From positions 1 to 64,000 of the forward strand of contig DGZP01000084.1 in assembly GCA_002398565.1 (NCBI GenBank): a stretch of 64,000 nucleotides of DNA. The letters run 5' to 3'. The notes below the pieces were generated by a model. It saw nothing but the letters and a program-made list of their open reading frames with translations, made no database searches and was not told where the DNA came from. The DNA is from Proteiniphilum sp. UBA4977 (GTDB lineage: Bacteria > Bacteroidota > Bacteroidia > Bacteroidales > Dysgonomonadaceae). Below, in pieces: positions 9,296-18,600 of the stretch. Every line of letters begins with the position of its first letter. The stretch's first letter is position 1. Position numbers and translations under genes: made by a program.

Positions 9296-11821
9296 ATGGC
9301 AAAACGAAAAAAGAAGAGACCTTCCATAACCAGGAAAAAAGAAACCTCGTGGTTCAGCTTTCTCAAAAGCGAGCGATTGCATTTTATTACGGGGGTAATC
9401 ACGGCTTTCGTCGGCATATTCATGTTGATGGCTATTGTTTCTTTCTTTTTCACAGGGGCTGCCGACCAAAGCAAAGTGCTGAACAAGAGCCTCATAGAGC
9501 TTATCCGTCCCCTCACCCCCCAGGTAGACAACTGGACTGGCGCCGGAGGTGCCTACATCGCAGAAGTCCTTGTGAACGGGGGGTTTGGTATCTTTTCTGT
9601 GTTAATACCCATTTTTATTATTTATATTGGGCTCCGCATGATGAAAGTGTCGGATTTCCCTTTAATGAAGGCACTCTTCCTCACTGCTTTCGGTCTTGTA
9701 GGCGGCTCTGTGAGCAGTGCTTTTATTTTGGACAGGCTTTTTCCCACCTCTCATGTAAAATGGGGCGGAGCGCATGGCATACAGATTGAACGTATTCTGG
9801 AGAGCAGCGTGGGATGGCCGGGAGTGATAATGACTATCCTGCTGTTCATTGTTATCACCATCGTAATCTTCCGGAAAAGTTCCATATACAAGATCCAGCA
9901 GACACTGATGAATAACAGGCCTCCGTTTCCTAAACATGATGATGACACATATGGTCCGGCAATAGAAGAAGCCACAGAGCCGGATGAACCGGAAGAATTC
10001 GAGGAAAAAAAAACAGGCTTGCTTAAGCGGTTCATTGCAGGTATCAAGGAATTAAAGGAGGCATCCCGTGCGCAGGAAAAGGCATCAGAGCAGGAAGAAG
10101 TGTATGGGGAGCAGGATGTCCGCATGAACGCTGACACAGTACCTGTTACTCCCTCCACACATGCAACGCAGTCCTCCCCGGAACAAAGAAATCCGGAACA
10201 TGACGACCGTTTCGAAGTAGTCGTCCCCGAGGACGATGAAACAGTGCTGCCATTGGCAGCTGAGGCGATAAGGAAAAGTACCGAAATGAATCTGGCAGAT
10301 GAGACCGACCTGCTGGAAGATTATGACCCAAGGAAAGATCTCTCCAACTTCAAATTTCCATCCATGAACCTGCTAAAGATCTATAACACGGGTGACAGGG
10401 GAGTGGACATGAATGAGCAAAACGAAAATAAGGAGAAAATAATTCATACACTGCGCAACTATGGCATTGAAATCGTCTCCATCAAAGCCACCGTGGGGCC
10501 AACCATCACCCTTTACGAGATTGTACCCCAGGCAGGAGTCCGCATCTCAAAAATCAGGAATCTGGAAGATGACATTGCACTGAGCCTGTCGGCACTGGGC
10601 ATTCGCATTATTGCGCCAATGCCCGGCAAAGGGACAATAGGCATTGAGGTACCTAACAAAGATCCGCAAATCGTATCCATGCAGTCGGTCATCTCCTCGA
10701 AGAAGTTTCAGGAGTGTACCTACGATCTGCCTGTAGCCCTGGGGAAGACCATCACCAACGAAGTATTCATCTTCGATCTCACAAAGATGCCACACCTTTT
10801 GGTCGCCGGTGCCACAGGACAGGGTAAATCGGTAGGTCTTAACGCGATAATCACCTCATTGCTCTACAAGAAACATCCGTCGGAGATGAAGATGGTACTG
10901 ATTGACCCTAAAATGGTGGAGTTCAATATCTATTCCACCATCGAAAAACATTATCTGGCAAAGCTGCCCGACGAGGAGAAGGCCATCATCACCGATGTGA
11001 CCAAAGTAACGCAAACACTCAATTCACTTACCCGTGAGATGGACGATCGCTATGAGCTTCTCATGCGGGCCCACGTACGTGCTATCAGGGAATACAACGA
11101 GAAGTTTGTGAAGAGGCGGCTGAACCCTGAAAAGGGACACCGGTATATGCCTTATATCGTGGTGGTGATTGATGAGTTTGGCGACCTGATCATGACGGCG
11201 GGAAAGGAAATAGAGATGCCCATTGCCCGCATTGCACAGAAGGCACGTGCAGTGGGTATCCACATGGTGATTGCCACTCAGCGTCCCACTACCAACATTA
11301 TCACCGGTACCATCAAAGCCAATTTTCCTGCACGTATGGCATTTCGTGTAACATCGCAGATCGACTCGCGCACCATCCTCGACATGAGTGGCGCCAACCA
11401 GCTCATAGGTCGTGGCGACATGCTCTTCTCGCAAGGGAGCAATCTGATTCGTATCCAGTGCGCCTTTGTGGATACTCCCGAGGTGGAAGAGATTGCCCAG
11501 TACATCGGCAAACAACATGGCTACGACAATGCATTTGCCCTTCCGGAAGTGGCATCCGAAGGAGATGCTACCCCGGGAGCGGTTGATCTGAACGACAGGG
11601 ATGCACTGTTTGAGGAGGCTGCACGGCTTATCGTGGTTCACCAGCAGGGATCCACATCGCTCATCCAGCGTAAATTCTCCATCGGGTACAACCGTGCGGG
11701 CAGGCTGATGGATCAGCTGGAGGCCGCCGGGATTGTAGGTGCAGCTCAAGGCAGCAAACCGCGTGATGTGTTTATAGCCGATGAATACTCACTGGAGAAA
11801 CTGTTCGACTCCATGCGATAA
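9296..11821 (+). CDS. ftsK: DNA translocase FtsK/SpoIIIE
   Basis: FtsK pumps chromosome ends through the closing septum and helps resolve dimers. The 841-residue protein has a basic N-terminus, about four membrane helices in residues 28-195, a charged acidic linker to about residue 340, then the RecA-like motor. Walker A GATGQGKSVG lies near residues 504-513; Walker B is VVVIDEFGDL near 625; a winged-helix gamma domain ends the protein (YNRAGRLMDQLEAAGIV). The gamma domain normally reads KOPS-like orienting sequences. The linker is short compared with E. coli FtsK, as is usual in Bacteroidetes. The LolA-like gene follows 91 bases later and could be cotranscribed. Confidence 0.96.
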   Translation: MAKRKKKRPSITRKKETSWFSFLKSERLHFITGVITAFVGIFMLMAIVSFFFTGAADQSKVLNKSLIELIRPLTPQVDNWTGAGGAYIAEVLVNGGFGIFSVLIPIFIIYIGLRMMKVSDFPLMKALFLTAFGLVGGSVSSAFILDRLFPTSHVKWGGAHGIQIERILESSVGWPGVIMTILLFIVITIVIFRKSSIYKIQQTLMNNRPPFPKHDDDTYGPAIEEATEPDEPEEFEEKKTGLLKRFIAGIKELKEASRAQEKASEQEEVYGEQDVRMNADTVPVTPSTHATQSSPEQRNPEHDDRFEVVVPEDDETVLPLAAEAIRKSTEMNLADETDLLEDYDPRKDLSNFKFPSMNLLKIYNTGDRGVDMNEQNENKEKIIHTLRNYGIEIVSIKATVGPTITLYEIVPQAGVRISKIRNLEDDIALSLSALGIRIIAPMPGKGTIGIEVPNKDPQIVSMQSVISSKKFQECTYDLPVALGKTITNEVFIFDLTKMPHLLVAGATGQGKSVGLNAIITSLLYKKHPSEMKMVLIDPKMVEFNIYSTIEKHYLAKLPDEEKAIITDVTKVTQTLNSLTREMDDRYELLMRAHVRAIREYNEKFVKRRLNPEKGHRYMPYIVVVIDEFGDLIMTAGKEIEMPIARIAQKARAVGIHMVIATQRPTTNIITGTIKANFPARMAFRVTSQIDSRTILDMSGANQLIGRGDMLFSQGSNLIRIQCAFVDTPEVEEIAQYIGKQHGYDNAFALPEVASEGDATPGAVDLNDRDALFEEAARLIVVHQQGSTSLIQRKFSIGYNRAGRLMDQLEAAGIVGAAQGSKPRDVFIADEYSLEKLFDSMR

Positions 11822-11862
11822 TTGGCTCTTTAAACCCCAACCTTCTTTTTCTGTCAATTGAT

Positions 11863-11883
11863 ATGACAGTACTTACCTGTCAT
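11863..11883 (+). other. Inverted repeat between ftsK and the lolA-like gene
   Basis: ATGACAG and CTGTCAT form a perfect 7-bp stem with a 7-base loop, followed by CTGTTTG. It could be a weak terminator of ftsK or an operator. Confidence 0.35.
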
Positions 11884-11912
11884 CTGTTTGAAAAAATTAA
11901 AAACCCAAGAAA

Positions 11913-12557
11913 ATGAAACCTTTCATAATTCTCTTCACAGCCCTTCTTTTATATCTGCCACTTTTCAGTCAGAACAATGCAGAGTCGAAAGCCATCATGG
12001 ATAGAGCATTTGCCGGCTTCGAAACATCGCAGGGTATTCAGCTGCTTTTCAAAACTACCTCTACCGATGCCGTCGGCAATGCTTACGAACCACAATCGGG
12101 CACTGCATTTATCAAAGGGAATCGTTTCAAACTGGAGATGGAGACGATGGATATATGGTTCGACGGAGAAACACAATGGGTATTTATGAAGGAGACAAAC
12201 GAGGTAAATATCAGCAAACCAGACGGGCAGGAAGTTGCAGCAGTAAGTCCGCTGGCCTTGCTTGGAATATATAAAAACGGATATGTCCTGAAAGCACCCG
12301 TCTCAAAAATTGTAAACGGTACCCCTGTCTGGCAGATTGAGATGACACCGGTTACAGGGAACAGGGATTTCAAGGTGGTGACCGCAGCTATCAGTAAAAA
12401 AAACAACACCGTGGTACAGGTAACGCTCACCGCAGCAAACGGCATGAAAACACAGATCGACATCGCCCGATACAACGCCAATCATCAGTTTGACAATGCG
12501 ATGTTCCGTTTCGACAAAACAGCACATCCGGGCGCTGAGATCATCGACCTCAGGTAA
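11913..12557 (+). CDS. LolA-like outer-membrane lipoprotein carrier
   Basis: LolA proteins carry lipoproteins across the periplasm from LolCDE to the outer membrane. This 214-residue protein has a cleavable signal peptide (MKPFIILFTALLLYLPLFSQ), no lipobox, and the LolA half-barrel pattern: a strand with IQLLFKTT, then GTAFIKGNRFKLEM, WFDGETQWVFMKETNEVNI, and a late VVQVTLTAANG segment. No LolB partner is nearby, which is normal in Bacteroidetes. ftsK followed by a lolA-like gene is a recurrent arrangement across bacteria. Assignment to the family is fairly secure; the exact cargo role is inferred from the family. Confidence 0.8.
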   Translation: MKPFIILFTALLLYLPLFSQNNAESKAIMDRAFAGFETSQGIQLLFKTTSTDAVGNAYEPQSGTAFIKGNRFKLEMETMDIWFDGETQWVFMKETNEVNISKPDGQEVAAVSPLALLGIYKNGYVLKAPVSKIVNGTPVWQIEMTPVTGNRDFKVVTAAISKKNNTVVQVTLTAANGMKTQIDIARYNANHQFDNAMFRFDKTAHPGAEIIDLR

Positions 12558-12621
12558 CAAGACATCAAGTCCGGGAACACCATATTTTCCATTTACGACG
12601 AATAGATAAAGCTGATAACGG

Positions 12622-12652
12622 TTTCATATTTCGGAGAATAGTCGTATCTTTG
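12622..12652 (+). promoter_or_regulatory. Promoter for trxB
   Basis: TATCTTTG (12645-12652) matches the -7 consensus. TTTC at 12622-12625 is a near match to the -33 element with a 19-base spacer. It lies upstream of the 14-bp hairpin, so the hairpin would be transcribed in the trxB leader. Confidence 0.55.
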
Positions 12653-12673
12653 ATATAATAATTCACGAATATA

Positions 12674-12711
12674 CCTTCTCTCAGTGTCCTACACTGAGAG
12701 AAGGTTTTTAA
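12674..12711 (+). terminator. Perfect 14-bp hairpin with T-run in the trxB leader
   Basis: CCTTCTCTCAGTGT (12674-12687), the loop CCT and ACACTGAGAGAAGG (12691-12704) form a perfect stem followed by TTTTTAA. In form it is a strong intrinsic terminator. It lies after the predicted trxB promoter and 17 bases before the trxB start, so it is either the terminator of the lolA-like transcript or a leader attenuator. Confidence 0.75.
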
Positions 12712-12727
12712 ACATACAAATTACATT

Positions 12728-13669
12728 ATGGACAATAAATTGCGATGCCTGATTATCGGATCAGGGCCGGCAGGATATACTGCTGCCATCTATGCCTCGC
12801 GTGCAAATCTCAATCCCGTGCTGTATGAGGGGATGGAACCGGGAGGACAATTGACGACGACAACAGAAGTGGAAAACTTTCCCGGTTACCCCAATGGAAT
12901 CACAGGGCCTGAGTTGATGGAGGACTTGAAGAAACAGGCAATGCGGTTTGGCACGGATGTGCGCTCGGGTCGGGCTACCGCCGTGGATTTCTCTGTTCGC
13001 CCGTTTAAAGTGACCATTGACAACGAAAAGGTGATCGAAGCCGATACGGTGATCATCTCTACCGGTGCCACTGCCAAATACCTGGGACTGGAAGATGAAA
13101 CAAAATATGCCGGACAGGGTGTTTCGGCCTGTGCCACATGCGATGGCTTCTTCTACCGCAAGAAAAAAGTAGCAGTGGTGGGCGGTGGCGATACCGCCTG
13201 CGAAGAAGCTACCTATCTGTCGGGGCTGGCCGACAAGGTATATTTGATTGTACGTAAGCCCTATCTGCGCGCATCGCAGATCATGCAGGACAGGGTGATG
13301 AATAATCCTAAAATTGAGATTCTGTTTGAACATAATGCCGTAGGTCTCTTTGGAGAAAAGGGGGTAGAAGGAGTGCACCTTATAAAACGAATGGGGGAAT
13401 CAGACGAAGAGAAGTTGGATATTGCCGTAGACGGATTTTTTCTGGCCATTGGCCACAAACCCAATACGGAGATATTCAAGGATTACATCGAACTGGATGA
13501 TGTAGGTTATATCAGAACCAGCAGTCCATACACCAAAACCAATGTGGACGGGGTTTTCGCATGTGGTGATGTGGCAGACCCCATATACCGGCAGGCAGTG
13601 ACGGCAGCTGGCACAGGTTGCCGTGCAGCGATGGATGCCGAACGCTATCTTACTGAAAAAGGATTATAA
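12728..13669 (+). CDS. trxB: Thioredoxin reductase
   Basis: TrxB passes electrons from NADPH through FAD and a disulfide to thioredoxin. The 313-residue protein shows the FAD-binding GSGPAGYTAAIYA at residues 12-24, the redox-active CATC pair near residues 135-138, the NADPH-binding GGGDTACEEA near 156 and the late FAD motif VFACGDVAD near 279. Length and order are those of the low-molecular-weight bacterial enzyme. It would support the Tpx enzyme encoded 4 kb upstream. The leader carries a terminator-like hairpin, and a clear terminator follows the gene. Confidence 0.97.
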   Translation: MDNKLRCLIIGSGPAGYTAAIYASRANLNPVLYEGMEPGGQLTTTTEVENFPGYPNGITGPELMEDLKKQAMRFGTDVRSGRATAVDFSVRPFKVTIDNEKVIEADTVIISTGATAKYLGLEDETKYAGQGVSACATCDGFFYRKKKVAVVGGGDTACEEATYLSGLADKVYLIVRKPYLRASQIMQDRVMNNPKIEILFEHNAVGLFGEKGVEGVHLIKRMGESDEEKLDIAVDGFFLAIGHKPNTEIFKDYIELDDVGYIRTSSPYTKTNVDGVFACGDVADPIYRQAVTAAGTGCRAAMDAERYLTEKGL

Positions 13670-13733
13670 ACAAACTTTTACAATATTTCTGCTCCTTTCG
13701 AAGGATTAATCATTGGCTTCAACTTTTCACAAT

Positions 13734-13766
13734 TCAGGGCTGTTTTTTCAGCTCTGATTTTTTTTG
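13734..13766 (+). terminator. Terminator of trxB
   Basis: TCAGGGCTG and CAGCTCTGA pair, with one G-T wobble, around a run of six T, and a run of nine T follows (13758-13766). Confidence 0.75.
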
Positions 13767-13803
13767 TTCTTAATAAAATAACCTGAGAGACAGAAAATGT
13801 TGC

Positions 13804-13811
13804 TATATTTG
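13804..13811 (+). promoter_or_regulatory. Promoter -7 element
   Basis: TATATTTG matches TAnnTTTG. It lies downstream of the first ATG of the next frame (13797), which shows that this ATG is not transcribed and that the ATG at 13839 is the real start. Confidence 0.5.
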
Positions 13812-13838
13812 CTTATTAAAAGGATTACACATCAACCA

Positions 13839-14546
13839 ATGAAAAAATATCAGCTCCTCATATGCAATCTTATACTGGCCATCGGTCTCTCCGCTCAGCA
13901 TAAGAGCGCAACGTACAAGAACGGAAACGACTCGCTTGTCCTTGCCGGAGACAGAGCTCTCTTCTGCGTTACCGGCTTTGCGGGGTTATCCACAGCACAT
14001 GTGGGAGAAGGGAGTTACGAGGAGCTGGATCAATTTATGCTGGTAAAGACTTCTGACTATTCTGGTCCCAAATCCACTTGGGACGCTACGGAAAACTACC
14101 GGAAAGACAGTTGTTTCGTTAAAGTTGTCGATTCTCACAATTACCCCATTCGTAATATTCTGGTAGAGGCTTGTACCAATACCGACAAGGTGCTTGAAGC
14201 AAAGGTTACCGGTGAAGATGGTGAGGTCTGGTTAAGGGATAACAATAAGCTGGAAAAAATCAAAGCCTCAGCCTTGGGTTACGACGCCGTCTCGCTGGAT
14301 TATACTACTGGAAAACAATATCTGATCACGCTAACCGAGCACAACATCATTGAAAACAGTACCGTCGTATTCACCGTTCGCACAATAGATGATGAAACGA
14401 TTTCACTGTTGCTGCTCACAGACAATTTCGAAGAAGGTAAAAATCGGCTGTCCGACTTGCAAAAGCTGGAAAAGAAGGTTCGCAAGCGAAATCCGCTCGA
14501 AAAAAGAATGAAAAAAGTATATGTCCCTTACGCAGGAAAGAAATAA
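13839..14546 (+). CDS. Secreted protein of unknown function with a carboxypeptidase-regulatory-like segment
   Basis: I do not recognise the family. The 235-residue protein begins with a signal peptide (MKKYQLLICNLILAIGLSAQ). Residues about 95-165 resemble a CarboxypepD_reg-like beta sandwich: DSHNYPIRNILVEA, then TGEDGEVWLRD and IKASALGYDAVSLDY. This fold is often found at the N-terminus of Bacteroidetes surface proteins, but here no receptor follows. The C-terminus is strongly basic (KKVRKRNPLEKRMKKVYVPYAGKK), unusual for an exported protein of this phylum. It is a single gene between the trxB terminator and the convergent dcw cluster. Confidence 0.6.
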   Translation: MKKYQLLICNLILAIGLSAQHKSATYKNGNDSLVLAGDRALFCVTGFAGLSTAHVGEGSYEELDQFMLVKTSDYSGPKSTWDATENYRKDSCFVKVVDSHNYPIRNILVEACTNTDKVLEAKVTGEDGEVWLRDNNKLEKIKASALGYDAVSLDYTTGKQYLITLTEHNIIENSTVVFTVRTIDDETISLLLLTDNFEEGKNRLSDLQKLEKKVRKRNPLEKRMKKVYVPYAGKK

Positions 14547-14629
14547 CTGTACCTGCCCCTGTTGAGAAGACGCCAACCGGCAAGCGACAGAACAGGATAA
14601 AAAAGCCCCCCTCTGTTGTTATCTTATAA

Positions 14630-15079
14630 TTACACCAGCAACTTCTTCACCATTTCCGAGATGGCCCGTCCTTCTGCCTTGCCAGCAAGTTGTTTAGTGG
14701 CCAGCCCCATTACCTTGCCCATCTCTTTCATGGAGGAGGCACCTGTTTCAGCAATGATCAGCTTAATCTCATTCTCCAGCTCGGCGGGAGTCAGTTGTGA
14801 CGGAAGATACTCCTGGATTACTTTCATTTGTTCAATCTCTGCCTCGGCAAGGTCAGGCCGGTTTTGTTCCGTATAGATCGCGGCACTGTCTTTGCGCTGT
14901 TTCACCATTTTCTGAAGGATAGCTGTGGCTGCCTCATCGGAGAGATCACCGGCAGCACCCTTCGCCGTTTTTGCTTCCAGCAATTCTTTCTTGATACCTC
15001 TCAATGCTTCAAGACGTACTTTGTCTTTGGAAAGCATGGCTTTTTTTATCTCTTCGGTAATTGTATCCAATAATGTCAT
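14630..15079 (-). CDS. GatB/YqeY domain protein
   Basis: This 149-residue protein matches the YqeY family, which shares the tRNA-binding tail domain of the amidotransferase subunit GatB. Typical segments are IKKAMLSKDKVRLEALRGIKKELLEAK at the N-terminus, YLPSQLTPAELE in the middle and MKEMGKVMGLATKQLAGKAEG near the end. The biochemical role is not established. It is the last gene of the dcw run, 19 bases after ftsZ, and ftsZ-yqeY is a common pair in Bacteroidetes. Confidence 0.9.
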   Translation of the reverse strand: MTLLDTITEEIKKAMLSKDKVRLEALRGIKKELLEAKTAKGAAGDLSDEAATAILQKMVKQRKDSAAIYTEQNRPDLAEAEIEQMKVIQEYLPSQLTPAELENEIKLIIAETGASSMKEMGKVMGLATKQLAGKAEGRAISEMVKKLLV

Positions 15080-15098
15080 ATGTTTTCTTTATTAAATT

Positions 15099-16388
15099 TC
15101 AGTCGAACAATGAGGAGGATTGATGTGACTCCGACTGGAAAGCGCGGGGATTGAAATCAGACTCCCTTTTAAAAACGGGGATCTTTTCCAGTGCCTCAAG
15201 TATCTTGTCGTCATCCAGTTCATCTATGGTAAGCACAAATGGTTCCTGCCGATAATTGACAGTAGTAAGCGTTTTTAATCCGGTTTTTCCGTAATATTTC
15301 TCTATCAGCTCTTTATCACGTCTTTCCTGCGCCAGCTTCTCGTCCCGTTCAATCTGCTCCTGTATCTCTTCAGCTCTTGTTTTCTCTTCCCTGTGTTCCT
15401 TGATACCTGGAACACTGGTAATGGAAAAGCCGGTAGCGAGCAGCGTCACCTTTACTTTTTCGGCAAGAGACTCTTCCACGGCAGCTCCCCAGATCACTTC
15501 GATCTCCCTGCTGAACTTCGACATAAAATCGTGCAAAGCGTTCATCTCTTCCATCATCAGCGGATTCTCCTCACCAAAAGACAGGTTGATGAGTATTTTC
15601 TTGGCACTGAACACATCGTTGTTATTAAGCAGGGGTGAATGCAACGCATTCCTTATTGCGTCGTTGATACGATCCTCACCTTTGCCCAGGCCGCTGCTCA
15701 TGATGGCCACGCCACCATCTTTCAGCGTTGTGTTTACATCGGCAAAGTCGAGGTTCACATGGCCGTGTACGGTAATGATCTCAGCAATGCTTCTTGCCGC
15801 GGTTGCAAGCGTATCATCCGCTCTGGCAAAAGCATTCAGCATAGTAAGATCACTGTATATATCACGCAAGCGTTCGTTGTTGATGACAAGGAGTGCGTCT
15901 ACATTTTTGGCAATCTCCTCCACGCCCTTGACCGCCTGTACAATCTTGCGGGGTCCTTCGAACATGAAGGGGATGGTGACAATACCCACCGTGAGGATGC
16001 CCATCTCTTTTGCCACACGGGCCACTACGGGTGCAGCCCCTGTTCCTGTTCCGCCGCCCATTCCTGCGGTGATGAATGCCATGCGTGTACCATCACTCAA
16101 CAGTTCTTCTATCATCTCCACACTTTCCTCGGCCGCCTGCTGAGCTACCTGGGGCTTATTCCCCGCCCCAAGGCCTCCGGTTGTGTTTCCACCCAGTTGT
16201 ATTTTCATTGGCACGGGTGATTCCATCAGCGCCTGATGGTCAGTATTACACAGTGCAAAAGAGACATCGTGTATTCCTTCCTGGAACATGTGGTTCACAG
16301 CATTTCCTCCGCCACCGCCCACGCCTATCACCTTGATTATGGCGTTGGTATGGCTTTCAATCTGAAACTCCAATATATCGTCTTCCAT
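15099..16388 (-). CDS. ftsZ: Cell division GTPase FtsZ
   Basis: FtsZ is the tubulin-like GTPase that forms the division ring. The 429-residue protein has the tubulin signature GGGTGTGAAP near residue 111 and a T1 loop VGGGGGNAVNHM near residue 18. Residues about 30-315 form the GTPase and C-terminal domains. The tail (about 330-429) is charged and contains the helix EEIQEQIERDEKLAQERRDKELIEKYYG, longer than in E. coli. The C-terminal end SSSLFD differs from the proteobacterial FtsA-binding peptide. It lies 20 bases after ftsA and 19 before the YqeY gene. Confidence 0.97.
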   Translation of the reverse strand: MEDDILEFQIESHTNAIIKVIGVGGGGGNAVNHMFQEGIHDVSFALCNTDHQALMESPVPMKIQLGGNTTGGLGAGNKPQVAQQAAEESVEMIEELLSDGTRMAFITAGMGGGTGTGAAPVVARVAKEMGILTVGIVTIPFMFEGPRKIVQAVKGVEEIAKNVDALLVINNERLRDIYSDLTMLNAFARADDTLATAARSIAEIITVHGHVNLDFADVNTTLKDGGVAIMSSGLGKGEDRINDAIRNALHSPLLNNNDVFSAKKILINLSFGEENPLMMEEMNALHDFMSKFSREIEVIWGAAVEESLAEKVKVTLLATGFSITSVPGIKEHREEKTRAEEIQEQIERDEKLAQERRDKELIEKYYGKTGLKTLTTVNYRQEPFVLTIDELDDDKILEALEKIPVFKRESDFNPRAFQSESHQSSSLFD

Positions 16389-16408
16389 TGTTTCTTAACT
16401 TTTCTCTG

Positions 16409-17737
16409 TTACTCATCCTCCTCTTCCGAGAAAATACCCCCTAAAACGTCTTCTATCTTTGTGAAAAATCCTCCCTCCTGTTTTTCAACCTTCGGTTTCC
16501 TCTCCTTTCTGTCGCTTTTATTTTTTTTACTTTTTCCGGAAAACCAGCCTGAGGAGGTAGATCTGCGTTCTTCTACATTTTCCTCAGCACTCCCCAGGTC
16601 AGGCTGCTCACAATCTTCCTCTGCAAAGAGCAGCATGCCCAAGGCCTGCGTGAATGCAGGATCATTAATCAGTTCGGGAGCATTATTGATAAATGTTTTC
16701 TTTGCCAATGCCTTTCTTACCGGCATCTTCAGCTTTTGACCTAGGTAAAGGTCGAGATTCTTCAGCTGCGAGGCCCCCCCTGTGATGATCAGCCCCGCTC
16801 CCAGCTGTCCATCGTAACCCGACAACACAATCTGCTCTCCGATATTGGCAATGATCTCATCGAGACGCAGGCCGATTACCTTATTTAATTCTGTCAGGTC
16901 TACATCCGGCTTTACGGCGAAAGGAGAAGTGAAAAGGGGAGCATCTTTGTTTTCCATGGCCCGGCCGAATTTTATTTTCAGCTGTTCGGCATCGTTCTCA
17001 GTAAAGTTGAGCGCGCTGATGTCTCTGGTCAGGTTCTTACCACCAAAAGGGATGACAACCATCCGACGCAATATACCACCTTTGTAGACAGAGAGAGAAG
17101 AAGTACCGGCACCAAAATCAATGAAAGCACAACCCAGTTCCTTTTCTTCCTCATTGAGGGATATTTCGGCAGTAGCAATCGGTCCTACGATAAAATCCAC
17201 TATTTCCAGTTCCGTTTTGGCTGCGATACTTTTTTCGATGTTCGACAACAGGTTGGGACGTCCCACAATCAGTTCATAACCCGCTTCAATCTGCGAGCCG
17301 GTCACTCCAGCCGGATTGCGTTCCGGCTTGTCGTCTATATAATACTCCACGTCGGCCACCCTGTAATTGCGCACCATTTCCGGCTGAAACTTTTCAGCAG
17401 CCTTGCGTAACTGGCTCACTACCTCCTGGGTAACCATTCCGGCATTCAGCTGCCTCATCTCGTTGAATTCCAGGGTATGCAGCGATTGTCCGGACAGGGA
17501 GACATATACTTTTGAGATCTTGCGTCCCATGCTATTTTCGAGCATCATCACCAGCTTGTACACATTGGCTCCTGCCTGCTCGATGTTATACACCACCCCT
17601 CTGCGAATTGAATTTCCGGCATCGATGGAACCGCTGGCAAGAATAGATATCACGTTGTGCTCATTTTTTCGCCCCACAACCCCTTTGATCCGGGAAGTGC
17701 CCAGATCAATTACTGCTATAAATCCTGAATGCATCAT
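16409..17737 (-). CDS. ftsA: Cell division protein FtsA
   Basis: FtsA is an actin-like protein that tethers FtsZ to the membrane. The 442-residue protein shows the actin phosphate-1 motif VIDLGTSRIKGVVG near residue 9, an SHS2 1C domain at about 85-165, the phosphate-2 motif FIDFGAGTSSLSVY near 205, and the adenosine motif IITGGASQLKNL near 325. After a charged linker rich in Lys and Ser (about 375-420), the C-terminus FFTKIEDVLGGIF fits an amphipathic membrane-targeting helix. A 102-base gap separates it from ftsQ. Confidence 0.95.
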   Translation of the reverse strand: MMHSGFIAVIDLGTSRIKGVVGRKNEHNVISILASGSIDAGNSIRRGVVYNIEQAGANVYKLVMMLENSMGRKISKVYVSLSGQSLHTLEFNEMRQLNAGMVTQEVVSQLRKAAEKFQPEMVRNYRVADVEYYIDDKPERNPAGVTGSQIEAGYELIVGRPNLLSNIEKSIAAKTELEIVDFIVGPIATAEISLNEEEKELGCAFIDFGAGTSSLSVYKGGILRRMVVIPFGGKNLTRDISALNFTENDAEQLKIKFGRAMENKDAPLFTSPFAVKPDVDLTELNKVIGLRLDEIIANIGEQIVLSGYDGQLGAGLIITGGASQLKNLDLYLGQKLKMPVRKALAKKTFINNAPELINDPAFTQALGMLLFAEEDCEQPDLGSAEENVEERRSTSSGWFSGKSKKNKSDRKERKPKVEKQEGGFFTKIEDVLGGIFSEEEDE

Positions 17738-17839
17738 ATATTTTTTGGTCGATGAACTTTTGGTTACGTTGTTGTTCTACAAACATTCCGGCAACATTTT
17801 TGTTTGCTCATTAACTTCCTTTTCAAAACGGGAGACCTC

Positions 17840-18574
17840 TTATTCCCTTCTCGTGGCCACTACCTGATTCTCATATTTCAGGCTGATCTCACGATACCGG
17901 TTCCATCCCACCACGTTCAGTCCCTCCTCCACAAAAAGAACAAATTTAGCAAGCTTGGCCGGATAGTCATCCAGACTTCCCAGAATGATACGGAAATCAC
18001 CCACCCTCGGTATCAGTGCCACATCCTTATTCTCTTGTACCACTATCTGTTCTGTCCAGGCATCCCAGTCGGGATGATCATGAAGAAACATCGCAAAATC
18101 ATACAGTTCGTTCTGTGCGAACTCCTCATCGATGACACCTGTGGCAATGGGCACGTAAACTGCAAAATTTGATGAGAGAGGCATGATCTGGCGATCCTTA
18201 TCGACATAAAAGCTGCCTTTCGTATCCGAGATAATTCTTAATACCGGTTCCCGCTGGCGAATAGATGCCACAATAGAACCGCCTGCGGTAGTGAAAACCT
18301 CTGCCGATTCCACAAGACGGTTCGTGAGGATGGTATCACGTATCGCCAGCGTATTGATATCGCCGAATTTCCTGCCTACGGGATAGAGATCGTATCGTTT
18401 CACCAGATTCACAACATCCTCTGCTTCTACAAAACGTGTATGTGTGCTATCCCTGATAATCACTTCGAAACGTTCGCATATATTGTCGCGTGATGATTTC
18501 CTGAAATAGGATGCCGAAAAGATCAGATATCCCGTTACAGCAGCGGCTACCAATATGAGAAGTATTTTTTTCAA
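17840..18574 (-). CDS. ftsQ: Cell division protein FtsQ
   Basis: FtsQ is a bitopic divisome protein with a short cytoplasmic tail. This 244-residue protein has one N-terminal membrane helix (residues 3-20), then a POTRA-like part around 35-105 (FVEAEDVVNLVKRYDLYPVGRKFGDIN) and a beta domain with IVASIRQREPVLRII and FYVDKDRQIMPLS. Sequence identity across FtsQ families is low, and the assignment relies on size, topology and its place between murC and ftsA. A -7 element in the gap after murC suggests its own promoter. Confidence 0.9.
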   Translation of the reverse strand: MKKILLILVAAAVTGYLIFSASYFRKSSRDNICERFEVIIRDSTHTRFVEAEDVVNLVKRYDLYPVGRKFGDINTLAIRDTILTNRLVESAEVFTTAGGSIVASIRQREPVLRIISDTKGSFYVDKDRQIMPLSSNFAVYVPIATGVIDEEFAQNELYDFAMFLHDHPDWDAWTEQIVVQENKDVALIPRVGDFRIILGSLDDYPAKLAKFVLFVEEGLNVVGWNRYREISLKYENQVVATRRE

Positions 18575-18600
18575 GCGCTTATCTGTTTGTTTGAACTACA

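Noticed and set aside
15400..16143. Long plus-strand frames opposite ftsZ
   Set aside because: Antisense shadow frames with low-complexity Ser/Thr-rich translation; ftsZ is complete on the minus strand.
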